Counted from the first letter of the stretch, positions 1 through 8,348 are shown. The stretch: DNA of 64,000 nt from JAQWQB01 sp047636995 (GCA_047636995.1 JBLIGQ010000001.1:124001-188000), one strand, 5' to 3'. Notes: generated by a model from the sequence alone, not told the origin. Program-made: numbers and translations.

Positions 1-1130
1 TGCTGAATCAGGCGCGAATTGATAGCCTTGTAGTATCAGAATCTCAAATTCAAGGAACCATTGATCAGCGTCTTGACTATTTCGTTAGCATTTTTGGCAC
101 CATTGAGGCTTTTGAAGCAGAATACGGAAAATCAATCGCACAATGGAGGTCTGATTTCCATGATCCGATAGAAGAGCAATTGCTTGTTGAACAAATGAGG
201 GGCACAATTGACCAAACCGTATCTGCCACCCCAAAGGCAGTTCAAGATTTTTACGACATCTTCCCAAAAGACAGTATCCCGCTCATGAGTGAGCAAGTTA
301 AATACAGTCAAATTGCCGTTCAACCACAGGCCTCTGATGCTGAAATGGAAGCACTTCTAGTTCAAGCTGACTCAGTCAGGAATCTTGTTGTAAGCAACCA
401 AATGACCTTCACGATTGCCGCTTTGCGCCATTCCAAAGACCCGGGATCAAAGTACAAGGGTGGTTTGTACGAGAATGTAAAAAAGGGGATGTTCGTCCCT
501 GAATTTGAGGCAGCCGCTTTTTCTACGCCAATCAATGATGTGTCTCCAGTATTCAAAACAACCTTTGGGTATCACTTCTTAATGCCAACAGACATCCGTG
601 GTGAGGTATTCTCTGCGCGACACGTTTTGTTTAGTCCTGAAATTGACGACAATGATATACAAACTGCTTTTTTGCTTGTAGACAGCATCGCTGCTGCTAT
701 TCGTGCAGATAGCATCTCATTTGATCAAGCAGCTATTCGCTATTCAACTGATGAAGAGACGAGCAATCAAGGCGGCAAAATATCAAATTATCAAATGGGT
801 GGTATGAAGCACAATGTTGACGAACTTGAAAGGGATGTATTCCTTGCGCTCAACAACTTGAAAATCGACGAGATCTCTGAACCTATATTAAAGGAAGATC
901 CAAGCGGCAATCCATACTATGTCGTTTATCATTTGGATGGAAGAATTCCTGCTCACGTAGCAAACCTTCGAGAAGATTACTTGTTATTTAAACAACAAGC
1001 CGAAGCGAAGATGCGTCAAGAAGCCTTCGAAATATGGGTAGCGAAACGAATCAACTCTACCTACGTAAGAATGCATGATGATTATAAAGACTGCACCTAT
1101 GAATTCCCCTGGATCACAAGCGGTTTATAA
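1..1130 (+). CDS. SurA-like peptidylprolyl isomerase, 5' end cut by the window edge
   Basis: The reading frame is open from base 3 with no start in view, so the gene begins upstream; about 375 residues are visible. Two parvulin (PpiC-type rotamase) domains are recognisable. The first lies at about visible residues 96-190 and contains S-K-D-P-G-S and ends in F-G-Y-H-F. The second lies at about 199-305 and contains A-R-H-V-L-F, Y-S-T-D and G-G-K-I-S. A helical SurA_N-like stretch precedes them. SurA-type proteins act in the periplasm on unfolded outer-membrane proteins. MoxR follows 48 nt downstream on the same strand. Family assignment is firm; the exact SurA role is inferred because the N-terminus and signal peptide are missing. 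Confidence 0.85.
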   Translation, partial: LNQARIDSLVVSESQIQGTIDQRLDYFVSIFGTIEAFEAEYGKSIAQWRSDFHDPIEEQLLVEQMRGTIDQTVSATPKAVQDFYDIFPKDSIPLMSEQVKYSQIAVQPQASDAEMEALLVQADSVRNLVVSNQMTFTIAALRHSKDPGSKYKGGLYENVKKGMFVPEFEAAAFSTPINDVSPVFKTTFGYHFLMPTDIRGEVFSARHVLFSPEIDDNDIQTAFLLVDSIAAAIRADSISFDQAAIRYSTDEETSNQGGKISNYQMGGMKHNVDELERDVFLALNNLKIDEISEPILKEDPSGNPYYVVYHLDGRIPAHVANLREDYLLFKQQAEAKMRQEAFEIWVAKRINSTYVRMHDDYKDCTYEFPWITSGL

Positions 1131-1178
1131 TTAGAAAAAAAGATTTATATAGTACATTTCTGCTGAAACACGAAAAAG

Positions 1179-2150
1179 ATGGCCTCACCGAATTACAGTT
1201 CTGATAAAGAAGCACTAGATCAACTAAGAGTCGAATATGCGAAACTCACCGCCGAGATCGGAAAGGTGATTATCGGACAAGATGATGTCATACGTGAGGT
1301 GATCATTAGCATTCTTGGAAATGGACACTGTCTGCTTGTAGGAGTTCCTGGATTGGCAAAAACACTTTTGGTGAACACCATCTCTGAGGCGTTAGGTCTT
1401 TCATTCAATCGAATTCAGTTTACGCCAGATCTTATGCCCTCAGACATCGTGGGATCAGAGATTCTTGATGAGAATAGAAAGTTCAAGTTTGTAAAGGGGC
1501 CTTTATTTTCTAACATCATCCTTGCTGATGAGATCAACAGAACACCTCCAAAAACTCAGGCTGCGCTTCTTGAAGCAATGCAAGAGAAAGCAGTTACAAC
1601 TGCTGGAAAGACGTTTCCGCTGCCAACTCCTTTCTTCGTTTTAGCAACGCAAAACCCCATTGAACAAGAGGGGACCTATCCCCTACCTGAGGCGCAATTA
1701 GACCGTTTCATGTTCAACATTTGGGTAGACTACCCTACTTTCCAAGAAGAGCTCAGTGTTGTAAAGAGCACTACTGGTGGAAGCTCTGCAAAAGTTAATT
1801 CGGTTATTGATGCAGAACAAATTGTATTCTTCCAGAACCTGATTCGCAAAATGCCTGTAGCTGACAATGTGATTGAATATGCAGTAACATTGGCTTCGAA
1901 GACCCGTCCAGGAAGAGAAATGGCACCAGAAATGGTCAACAACTTTCTCTCTTGGGGCGCAGGGCCGCGCGCTTCTCAATACTTGATTATTGGAGCAAAA
2001 TGCAATGCGGCTTTAAATGGCAAGTACTCACCAGACATAGAAGATGTTCAAGCGGTGGCGCTTCCTATACTTCGTCATAGAGTTGTGCGAAATTACAAGG
2101 CTGAAGCCGAAGGGTATTCTGTAGAACGCATTATCAAAGAGCTGTTTTAG
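1179..2150 (+). CDS. MoxR-family AAA+ ATPase
   Basis: 323 residues, the usual MoxR length. Walker A G-V-P-G-L-A-K-T is at residues 55-62 and Walker B I-L-A-D-E-I-N at about 114-120. The MoxR stretch A-T-Q-N-P-I-E-Q-E-G-T-Y-P-L-P-E-A-Q-L-D follows at about 156-175. MoxR ATPases act as chaperones that help mature metalloenzymes or VWA-domain partners. The usual partners (DUF58 and VWA/Bat proteins) do not follow: the next gene is on the other strand and its 3' end overlaps this one by 17 nt. The start is the first ATG, preceded by the purine-rich stretch CGAAAAAG. Confidence 0.93.
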   Translation: MASPNYSSDKEALDQLRVEYAKLTAEIGKVIIGQDDVIREVIISILGNGHCLLVGVPGLAKTLLVNTISEALGLSFNRIQFTPDLMPSDIVGSEILDENRKFKFVKGPLFSNIILADEINRTPPKTQAALLEAMQEKAVTTAGKTFPLPTPFFVLATQNPIEQEGTYPLPEAQLDRFMFNIWVDYPTFQEELSVVKSTTGGSSAKVNSVIDAEQIVFFQNLIRKMPVADNVIEYAVTLASKTRPGREMAPEMVNNFLSWGAGPRASQYLIIGAKCNAALNGKYSPDIEDVQAVALPILRHRVVRNYKAEAEGYSVERIIKELF

Positions 2151-2994
2151 AAAGGCGAAGTTTTTTTAGAATCTTCTCGCTCAAATTATCATCGAAGAAT
2201 AACGTATATCCGGATATCATTGCTATTGCGAACTCAGGCAATCGCATTGCTCCGCCTATAAAACCATGGAAAAGAGCCCCAGCTATAAACAATGGAATTC
2301 GTGCTTTTCGAAACCAAATAAGCAAAGGAAAAGACAGTTGGTAGAGGAGTCCGAAATAGTTCCCTAGATACATAAGCCATTTATTACCCACCAATAGATC
2401 ACGAAGCCAAATAGGTGTAAAGTGATCAAAATGAAGCGCATAGTATACTGAGCTCCCTTCGAGCCATGTTTTACCTGACAATTTGTACATGCCTGCTAGC
2501 GCATAGACTAAAACAAACTGAATTCGACAGGCCAAAAAAGAAAAATTCGTGACCGTTATGCTGAAGATCGACTTTGCCTTCGCATCAACGGGAATGAGGA
2601 AAAATGCAAAAAGCTGATACAGTATAAATGAACTGTTGAAGGCAGGAATAAAGGCGTAATAAAGCATCCAACCAATTAAGAAAACAAGAACCCTCGGCAC
2701 CCATTTGAATAACCCAAGCAATGAGGTTAATATGGCAGCCATGTATAGGAAATAGGCCGGCTTAGCGTACACACGCATGTGGTCTAAAATGTATGCGAAA
2801 TTCATCGAAACACTTTGCTCAGGATGCGAAGAAATCCCAATTGAATAAGGGCCCCAAATCAAATCACGTAAGGGAAAAAAGTACATTGCATTGAGGAGCA
2901 TAACCGCATAAGCGGCGAATGTAAAAAGGCGCACGGTAGAGGGCGACCTCACCTCTGAAGACATTCTGGAAATGTAGGTATCGAGTAACCTCAT
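2134..2994 (-). CDS. HTTM-domain (SdpB-like) integral membrane protein
   Basis: 286 residues with several hydrophobic segments. The region around residues 160-190, with Q-F-V-L-V-Y, A-G-M-Y-K-L and W-L-E-G-S, matches the HTTM (vitamin-K gamma-carboxylase-like membrane) family. A later F-H-G-F-I-G and L-P-E-F-A-I-A-M-I pattern is also typical. Bacterial HTTM proteins include SdpB, which with SdpA matures the SdpC toxin of Bacillus. The start codon overlaps the stop of the upstream DUF5819-like gene (ATGA, 4 nt), so the two are one operon and translationally coupled. The catalytic residues of true gamma-carboxylases cannot be claimed here. Function is unknown; assignment to the HTTM family is the solid part. 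Confidence 0.82.
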   Translation of the reverse strand: MRLLDTYISRMSSEVRSPSTVRLFTFAAYAVMLLNAMYFFPLRDLIWGPYSIGISSHPEQSVSMNFAYILDHMRVYAKPAYFLYMAAILTSLLGLFKWVPRVLVFLIGWMLYYAFIPAFNSSFILYQLFAFFLIPVDAKAKSIFSITVTNFSFLACRIQFVLVYALAGMYKLSGKTWLEGSSVYYALHFDHFTPIWLRDLLVGNKWLMYLGNYFGLLYQLSFPLLIWFRKARIPLFIAGALFHGFIGGAMRLPEFAIAMISGYTLFFDDNLSEKILKKLRLSKTAL

Positions 2995-3605
2995 TTGGGA
3001 AAAGTATAAACGGGGAATTTAAACTCACGAGGAGCCTCTACTAGTGACCCATCGAATGGAGGAGTGAATACGATACGCAGCTTTAATTGTACAGAATCTG
3101 GCCTACTTTGATAAAGAATCTCATGTCTACGGACAGCCATGTAAAGCACCCGCATGTAAGGCACATCACTTACGATCAAATCATACTGCAAAACCGAATC
3201 TTCATTGAAGTATAGATTTCGCCGCATATCAATGGCAAGCAACAATTCAAGCTTTTGCGCTACATAAGGCAATCTTGGATGACTACTTATGTCGTCAAAA
3301 TCTTCAGAAGAAGTCCAACTAGACCATTCCTCTCCAGTTGAAAACCGATAATCCAGCTCATACTGATCTTTCTTAACGTCTGGAGCAAACAGCTTCCATC
3401 CCTGATGAAAATAGGGCACCATATATTGATTTCTCAGAGCTGTAAGTCTATTTGGCGGACTAAATTCTAAGCAATATGTGAGCGTGCAAATAAAGTGAAA
3501 GAGAAGATACATGGTCAGTCCCATGACCAACCATCTCGTTGTAGGTTTTATCTCTTTGCTGTCTTCTTTCACAAACCAAAGATGCGAATTCAATTTTAAA
3601 TTCAT
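2991..3605 (-). CDS. DUF5819-like (SdpA-like) single-pass membrane protein
   Basis: 204 residues. One N-terminal transmembrane segment is visible at about residues 25-46. A short motif follows at about 62-77: P-Y-F-H-Q-G-W-K-L-F-A-P. Such N/Q-x-W-x-L-F-A/S-P motifs are typical of DUF5819 and recall SdpA. The rest is a probable extracytoplasmic beta-rich domain. It is the first gene of a two-gene operon with the HTTM gene. Immediately upstream lie three direct repeats and a 14-bp palindrome, suggesting dedicated regulation. Product function is not known; the pairing with an HTTM protein is what makes the SdpA comparison attractive. Confidence 0.68.
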   Translation of the reverse strand: MNLKLNSHLWFVKEDSKEIKPTTRWLVMGLTMYLLFHFICTLTYCLEFSPPNRLTALRNQYMVPYFHQGWKLFAPDVKKDQYELDYRFSTGEEWSSWTSSEDFDDISSHPRLPYVAQKLELLLAIDMRRNLYFNEDSVLQYDLIVSDVPYMRVLYMAVRRHEILYQSRPDSVQLKLRIVFTPPFDGSLVEAPREFKFPVYTFPK

Positions 3606-3621
3606 CTGTTAATTTACAGCT

Positions 3622-3674
3622 ACAAAGTTCTTTCGTGCAAACACAAAGTTCTTCGTTGCGTCCACAAAGTTCTT
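3622..3674 (-). repeat. Three direct repeats at 21-bp spacing upstream of the DUF5819/HTTM operon
   Basis: The 11-mer ACAAAGTTCTT on the plus strand (AAGAACTTTGT read toward the operon) occurs at 3622-3632, 3643-3653 and 3664-3674. The spacing is exactly 21 bp, two helical turns, so the copies face the same side of the DNA. The sequence between the copies differs. This is the layout expected of a multi-site activator or repressor binding region 17-70 bp before the DUF5819 start codon; the factor is unknown. Confidence 0.75.
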
Positions 3675-3681
3675 GTTCAGA

Positions 3682-3706
3682 CAATTGATCAATTGCCGAA
3701 CTTTGT
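3682..3706. promoter_or_regulatory. 14-bp perfect palindrome plus inverted copy of the repeat motif
   Basis: CAATTGATCAATTG at 3682-3695 is a perfect palindrome. At 3698-3706, GAACTTTGT is the inverted form of the direct-repeat core found at 3622-3674. The element lies about 80-100 bp upstream of the DUF5819-like start codon and probably belongs to the same control region. An operator for a dimeric regulator is the simplest reading; this is inferred from symmetry only. Confidence 0.5.
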
Positions 3707-4237
3707 CATAGGGACAGGGGTGCTGACCCTTGGAGCTCCATTCTGCAAATCACACATCCTTTCGGAAGTGCTTTAAAAGAGTTTATTTCTAGGTCAATTT
3801 CAACTCTACAGCCCAAACTCTTTCCCACACATTACCCTGCTTTACCCTAAGACAAAAATGACAGATCAAGTCTTACCTCCAGAACACGGAACACCTTTTC
3901 AGCGTATTTCCTTTCGCATTATCAAAAGGGACCATTTCCAGATAACGCTTACAAGCCAGAACCGATCAGCTATAAATCCCCAGCAAGTTTTAGAGGTTTA
4001 AACGGCGTGGCGAGTCAATTGCATTGATACCTTCGCTCTGCTTGGTTTGGACGGAGCGGGGGCGGGGGCGGGCCCGCAAGGGCTCCATTACTCAAACACG
4101 TCGGCCAAACCAGAGCCAACTGGAGGTCCATTAGAATACAGTTACTCATCCATTTTGAGGACAGATTTTTAAATGACACACTTTATTGAACAGCCCCCCT
4201 TTTCATTCACTCAATACATTTAAACTCTGCCTTCTTA
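3707..4237. other. Gene-free intergenic stretch
   Basis: No open frame that resembles a protein is seen on either strand and no tRNA-like fold was recognised. The only structured element is the GC-rich inverted repeat at 4035-4116, annotated separately. GC content jumps locally around 4050-4085 compared with its AT-rich surroundings. The right end passes directly into the 13-bp tandem array. Confidence 0.6.
4035..4116. repeat. GC-rich nested inverted repeat
   Basis: The outer arms are GCTCTG..GTTTGG..ACG at 4035-4053 and its imperfect reverse complement at 4099-4116, with asymmetric 3-4 nt bulges. Inside, GGAGC (4053-4057) pairs with GCTCC (4082-4086), and GCGGGCCCGC at 4068-4077 is a perfect palindrome. 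A G-rich tract with GGGGGC repeats lies between. The nested symmetry suggests a REP-like element or a structured RNA/DNA hairpin. Copy number elsewhere in the genome is unknown. Confidence 0.55.
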
Positions 4238-4744
4238 CTCCAAACGCTTGCTCCAAACGCTAGCTCATAACCCTTGCTCCAAACTCTTGCACATTACTCT
4301 TGCTCATAACTCTTGCTCACAACTCTTGCTCATTACGCTTGCTCATAACCCTTGCTCCAAACGCTAGCTCATAACCCTTACTCCAAACGCTTGCTCATAA
4401 CCCTTGCTCATAACTCTTGCTCATTACCCTTGCTCATTACTCTTGCTCATTACCCTTGCTCATTACTCTTACTCATAACCCTTGCTCCAAACCCTTGCTC
4501 CAAACTCTTGCACATTACTCTTGCTCATAACCCTTGCTCCAAACCCTTGCTCATTACGCTTGCTCATAACCCTTGCTCCAAACGCTAGCTCATAACCCTT
4601 ACTCCAAACGCTTGCTCATAACTCTTGCTCATTACCCTTGCTCATTACTCTTGCTCATTACCCTTGCTCATTACTCTTACTCATAACCCTTGCTCCAAAC
4701 CCTTGCTCCAAACTCTTGCACATAACGCTTGCTCATAACTCTTG
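4238..4744. repeat. Tandem array of 39 copies of a 13-bp unit
   Basis: Thirty-nine consecutive 13-bp units (507 bp exactly) follow the consensus CTCATAACYCTTG, with variants CTCCAAACGCTTG, CTCATTACYCTTG and CACATTACTCTTG. There are no insertions or deletions within units. Variants recur in the same order: the block starting at 4355 is repeated from 4576 (17 units later), and after loss of one unit the register continues at a 16-unit (208-bp) offset, for example 4420/4628 and 4472/4680. This indicates segmental duplication inside the array. A degenerate 40th unit (4745-4759) supplies the TTG of the fahA promoter. Because 13 is not a multiple of 3, the array is open in frame with a 13-residue period, producing spurious ORFs. 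Confidence 0.97.
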
Positions 4745-4756
4745 CTCACAACTCAG

Positions 4757-4786
4757 TTGCTCAGCAACGCAAGATTGTTACTTTTG
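4757..4786 (+). promoter_or_regulatory. fahA promoter (Bacteroidota -33/-7)
   Basis: TTG at 4757-4759, a 19-nt spacer and TACTTTTG at 4779-4786 match the Bacteroidota primary sigma consensus TTG-N19-TAnnTTTG exactly. The predicted transcript starts near 4791-4793, about 12 nt before the fahA ATG. The -33 TTG sits in the last, degenerate unit of the 13-bp array. Confidence 0.75.
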
Positions 4787-4803
4787 CACAAAGCTATTTC
4801 TCT

Positions 4804-6075
4804 ATGATCAGTGCGAATGACCCCTCATTGACTTCTTGGGTAGATGTTCCAGAAAACAGTGACTTCCCGATTCAAAATCTTCCTTTTGGAATTTTTAAAA
4901 CTTCCCTTTTAAAGCCGCGTGTTGGTGTGGCTATTGGGACTAAAATATTGGACTTAAAAACATTACATGTACTCGGCTATTTTGAGAACCTTCCCTTCCA
5001 AATAGAGGATTTCAATGCTGCAACGCTCAATGCCATTATTGCACACGGTAAACAAGCTACGCGTGATTTACGAAATCGCCTATCAAAACTATTGAGGTCT
5101 GACAGTGGTCACCTGCGAGACCGCGAGCACCATGTAGGTCAAGTTCTTGTGGAAATGAGTGACGCTGAAATGCTTTTACCAGTTCACGTTGGTGATTATA
5201 CAGATTTCTATTCAAGCATTGAACATGCTACCAACGTCGGAATGATGTTCCGTGACCCAGCGAATGCTTTACTTCCAAACTGGAAACATATTCCTGTTGG
5301 ATACCACGGTCGGGCTTCATCTATCGTTGTTTCGGGAACCCCGATTCGAAGACCGAAAGGACAACAAATACCAAACGATTCTGACCAACCGGTATTCGGC
5401 CCTTCCAAATTGCTTGACTTTGAGCTTGAAATGGCATTCATCACCTACAATGGTAAGCCACTTGGTGAAAGTATTTCTACTGCCGAAGCTGAGGACTTTA
5501 TTTTCGGAATGGTGCTTTTCAATGACTGGAGTGCACGCGACATTCAAAAATGGGAATATGTGCCTTTGGGACCTTTTCTTGGTAAAAACTTTGGATCAAC
5601 CATTTCGCCATGGATTGTGACACTTGATGCATTAGAACCGCACAAAGTAAGTGGCCCTGTTCAAGACCCTGAGGTGCTAAACTACCTTACTTACGCTGGA
5701 GACAAGAACTATAATATTGACCTTCAAGTGTTCATCAAGCCGGAAGGAGGCAAAGAGCATGTTGTAAGTGAATCGAACTTTAAATACATGTATTGGAATC
5801 TATGCCAGCAACTCGCTCATCATACTGTTAACGGCTGCAATTTGCGCGTTGGAGACATGATGGCAAGCGGAACAATTTCTGGCCCAGATGAAAGCAGCTA
5901 CGGCTCAATGCTTGAGCTTTCTTGGAAAGGATCAAAAACAGTGAAACTTGGAGACGAAGGTGAACGTAAATTCATTGCTGATGGTGATGAAGTCATCATT
6001 CGTGGACATGCAGTCAAAAATGGTGTGCGCATTGGTTTTGGCGAAGTGTCTGGAAAAATATTGCCTGCGAACTAA
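4804..6075 (+). CDS. fahA: Fumarylacetoacetase
   Basis: 423 residues, family length about 420. It hydrolyses fumarylacetoacetate to fumarate and acetoacetate, the last step of tyrosine catabolism. The N-terminus S-D-F-P-I-Q-N-L-P-F-G aligns with the mammalian enzyme. Metal and catalytic residues are visible in D-Y-T-D-F-Y-S-S, D-F-E-L-E-M-A-F and N-D-W-S-A-R-D-I-Q-K-W-E. A longer frame reaches back into the tandem array (ATG at 4729), but the ATG at 4804 gives the normal N-terminus and lies just after a consensus promoter, so it is preferred. rel follows 9 nt downstream. No other tyrosine-degradation gene is in the window. Confidence 0.96.
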   Translation: MISANDPSLTSWVDVPENSDFPIQNLPFGIFKTSLLKPRVGVAIGTKILDLKTLHVLGYFENLPFQIEDFNAATLNAIIAHGKQATRDLRNRLSKLLRSDSGHLRDREHHVGQVLVEMSDAEMLLPVHVGDYTDFYSSIEHATNVGMMFRDPANALLPNWKHIPVGYHGRASSIVVSGTPIRRPKGQQIPNDSDQPVFGPSKLLDFELEMAFITYNGKPLGESISTAEAEDFIFGMVLFNDWSARDIQKWEYVPLGPFLGKNFGSTISPWIVTLDALEPHKVSGPVQDPEVLNYLTYAGDKNYNIDLQVFIKPEGGKEHVVSESNFKYMYWNLCQQLAHHTVNGCNLRVGDMMASGTISGPDESSYGSMLELSWKGSKTVKLGDEGERKFIADGDEVIIRGHAVKNGVRIGFGEVSGKILPAN

Positions 6076-6084
6076 TAGCCCAAT

Positions 6085-8295
6085 ATGCTGAAAGTTGATT
6101 CTGAAGAAGAAAATAAAGAGATAACCCGAAGATATAGGGGGTTACTCAGATCTGCTGAGCGCTCAAAGTCAACTCAAGACAGGAGACGCATTCGAAAAGC
6201 TTTTGATATTGCCCTCGAAGCGCACAAAGACATGCGCAGAAAGTCAGGCGAGCCTTACATCTATCACCCCATTGCGGTGGCTAGGATTTGTGCCGAAGAA
6301 ATTGGACTTGATACCACCGCCATTGTCTGCGCCTTACTGCATGACACTGTAGAAGATACCTATATCACACTAGATGATATTTCCAATCTATTTGGTGCGA
6401 AAGAGCGAATGATTATTGATGGTTTGACAAAAATTTCAGGCGTTTTTGACCAAACAACTTCAGCACAAGCAGAAAATTTCAGGAAAATGCTCTTGACTTT
6501 GTCAGACGATATTCGTGTGATTCTGATCAAAATCGCAGATCGTTTGCACAACATGCGAACCTTGGATCACATGCGAAATGACAAGCAACTTAAAATTGCT
6601 TCTGAGACCTTATTCATGTACGCCCCTCTTGCACACAGACTGGGACTTTACAACATTAAGACTGAACTGGAAGACCTCTCACTAAAATATACAGAACCTG
6701 AACAGTATCATGAAATCTCAGAAAAACTTGACAAATCGAAAGCTGTCAGAACCCGTTTCATTAACAAATTCTCCTTACCTATAAGCAGGGCACTTGAAAC
6801 AGAAGGAATTCAATTTGCCATTAAAAGTAGAACAAAAAGCATCTTCTCCATTTGGAATAAGATCGACAAGAAAAAAGTTCGTTTCGAAGACATTTATGAT
6901 GTTTTTGCTATTCGCATCATTCTAGACATTCCTCTTGAGCAAGAGAAAGCCGAAGCATGGAAAGTCTATTCCATTGTCACAGACTTCTATCAGCCGAACC
7001 CAGACCGATTGAGGGATTGGATCTCCATCCCAAAAGCGAATGGATATGAATCATTGCACACCACCGTTATGAGCCCCACTGGAAAATGGGTTGAAGTGCA
7101 GATCCGTAGCAAACGGATGGATGAAGTTGCTGAAAAAGGGTTTGCCGCGCATTGGAAATACAAAGGCGAAAGTGACTCACCTGAAAACAACTTGGATGAT
7201 TGGCTTGCCCAAATTCGAGAAGTCCTAGATAGCAATGACGGTGACGCACTCAGCTTCATTGATGATTTCAAGCTCAACTTGTTTAGCGAAGAAATCTACA
7301 TATTCACTCCAAACGGTGAATTGAAAACCCTCCCTAAAGGAGCTACCTCACTGGATTTTGCTTTTAGCATTCACTCTCAAGTTGGTTCGCAATGCATCGG
7401 AGCGAAGGTCAACCATAAGCTTGTACCCTTAAGCCATGAGCTAAAAAGTGGAGACCAAGTAGAAATCATTCTATCTAAGAAACAAACACCCAAAGAAGAT
7501 TGGCTTTCTTATGTGGTTACCGCAAAAGCAAAGTCGAAAATCAAACAACTCCTAAAAGAAGAAAAGAAAAAAATTGCGACGGATGGAAAAGACATGCTTC
7601 GTAGAAAATTGAGAAACATTGGAGCAGCATTCTTAAGCATCAATATCACAGAGCTAGAGAAACATTATAACATGGACTCGGCAATTGAGATGTACTATCA
7701 AATTGCCAAAGGAAAAATTGACCTCAAAAAGCTCAAAAACTATACAATTGAAGGGGACCGTATTGCATTCAAAAAAGCCAAAGGCCCAGCTCCATCTCCT
7801 AGCTCAAAAGCATTTGCCCCGATCCCTGGAAAAAAAGACTCATTGCTCATTGGCGATGAAAACCAACAAATGGACTATACGCTGGCCAGATGCTGCAACC
7901 CAATCCCTGGAGATGATGTTTTTGGCTTTGTTACCGTCAATGGTGAAATCAAAATCCACCGTGTCAACTGTCCCAATGCCACAACACTTCTGAGCAACTA
8001 TGCTTACCGGGTCATCAAGGCAAGATGGGCAAGTAAAGAATCAGAACAGTTTGAAGTGGGCGTGAATTTTACAGGGATTGATGATGTCGGTTTGGTCCAC
8101 AAAATAACCAACATTATTTCCTCAGACATGCACGTAAACATGAAGGCCATCAGCTTTGAATCACTCGACGGTATCTTCGAAGGTACAGTGCGCGTGCTTG
8201 TTCACGATACTGAACACCTCAATACGCTCATCGATAAACTGAAAAATGTGAATGGAGTGTTAACAGTTGGCCGAACAGAAGCTGGTCAGTTATAG
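6085..8295 (+). CDS. rel: Bifunctional (p)ppGpp synthetase/hydrolase, Rel/SpoT family
   Basis: 736 residues, full-length long RSH. It makes and degrades the stringent-response alarmone (p)ppGpp. The HD hydrolase domain is intact, with L-L-H-D-T-V-E-D at about residues 87-94. The synthetase domain (about 235-360) has R-F-E-D-I-Y-D and K-A-N-G-Y-E-S-L-H-T. R-L-R-D at about 308-311 resembles the basic RXKD signature of bifunctional enzymes rather than the EXDD of monofunctional RelA. A TGS domain lies at about 400-460, a Cys-Cys region (R-C-C-N-P-I-P-G-D) at about 615-625 and a C-terminal ACT domain at about 665-736. Fur, STAS and purA genes follow closely. Confidence 0.97.
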   Translation: MLKVDSEEENKEITRRYRGLLRSAERSKSTQDRRRIRKAFDIALEAHKDMRRKSGEPYIYHPIAVARICAEEIGLDTTAIVCALLHDTVEDTYITLDDISNLFGAKERMIIDGLTKISGVFDQTTSAQAENFRKMLLTLSDDIRVILIKIADRLHNMRTLDHMRNDKQLKIASETLFMYAPLAHRLGLYNIKTELEDLSLKYTEPEQYHEISEKLDKSKAVRTRFINKFSLPISRALETEGIQFAIKSRTKSIFSIWNKIDKKKVRFEDIYDVFAIRIILDIPLEQEKAEAWKVYSIVTDFYQPNPDRLRDWISIPKANGYESLHTTVMSPTGKWVEVQIRSKRMDEVAEKGFAAHWKYKGESDSPENNLDDWLAQIREVLDSNDGDALSFIDDFKLNLFSEEIYIFTPNGELKTLPKGATSLDFAFSIHSQVGSQCIGAKVNHKLVPLSHELKSGDQVEIILSKKQTPKEDWLSYVVTAKAKSKIKQLLKEEKKKIATDGKDMLRRKLRNIGAAFLSINITELEKHYNMDSAIEMYYQIAKGKIDLKKLKNYTIEGDRIAFKKAKGPAPSPSSKAFAPIPGKKDSLLIGDENQQMDYTLARCCNPIPGDDVFGFVTVNGEIKIHRVNCPNATTLLSNYAYRVIKARWASKESEQFEVGVNFTGIDDVGLVHKITNIISSDMHVNMKAISFESLDGIFEGTVRVLVHDTEHLNTLIDKLKNVNGVLTVGRTEAGQL

Positions 8296-8348
8296 CCTTC
8301 CTTTCTTTGAATTGCTTATTTTTACCATTTGGTATTAGCCGAAGCTTC

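Noticed and set aside
4238..4759. CRISPR array
   Set aside because: Units are contiguous 13-mers with no spacers and no cas genes nearby; it is a minisatellite-like tandem repeat.
4729..4803. N-terminal extension of fumarylacetoacetase
   Set aside because: It is repeat-derived and lies across the promoter; homologues start near the ATG at 4804.
4352..4820. Repetitive protein ORFs inside the tandem array
   Set aside because: The translated period of 13 residues is the automatic result of a 13-bp unit read through three frames; there is no start context and the fahA promoter overlaps the second frame.
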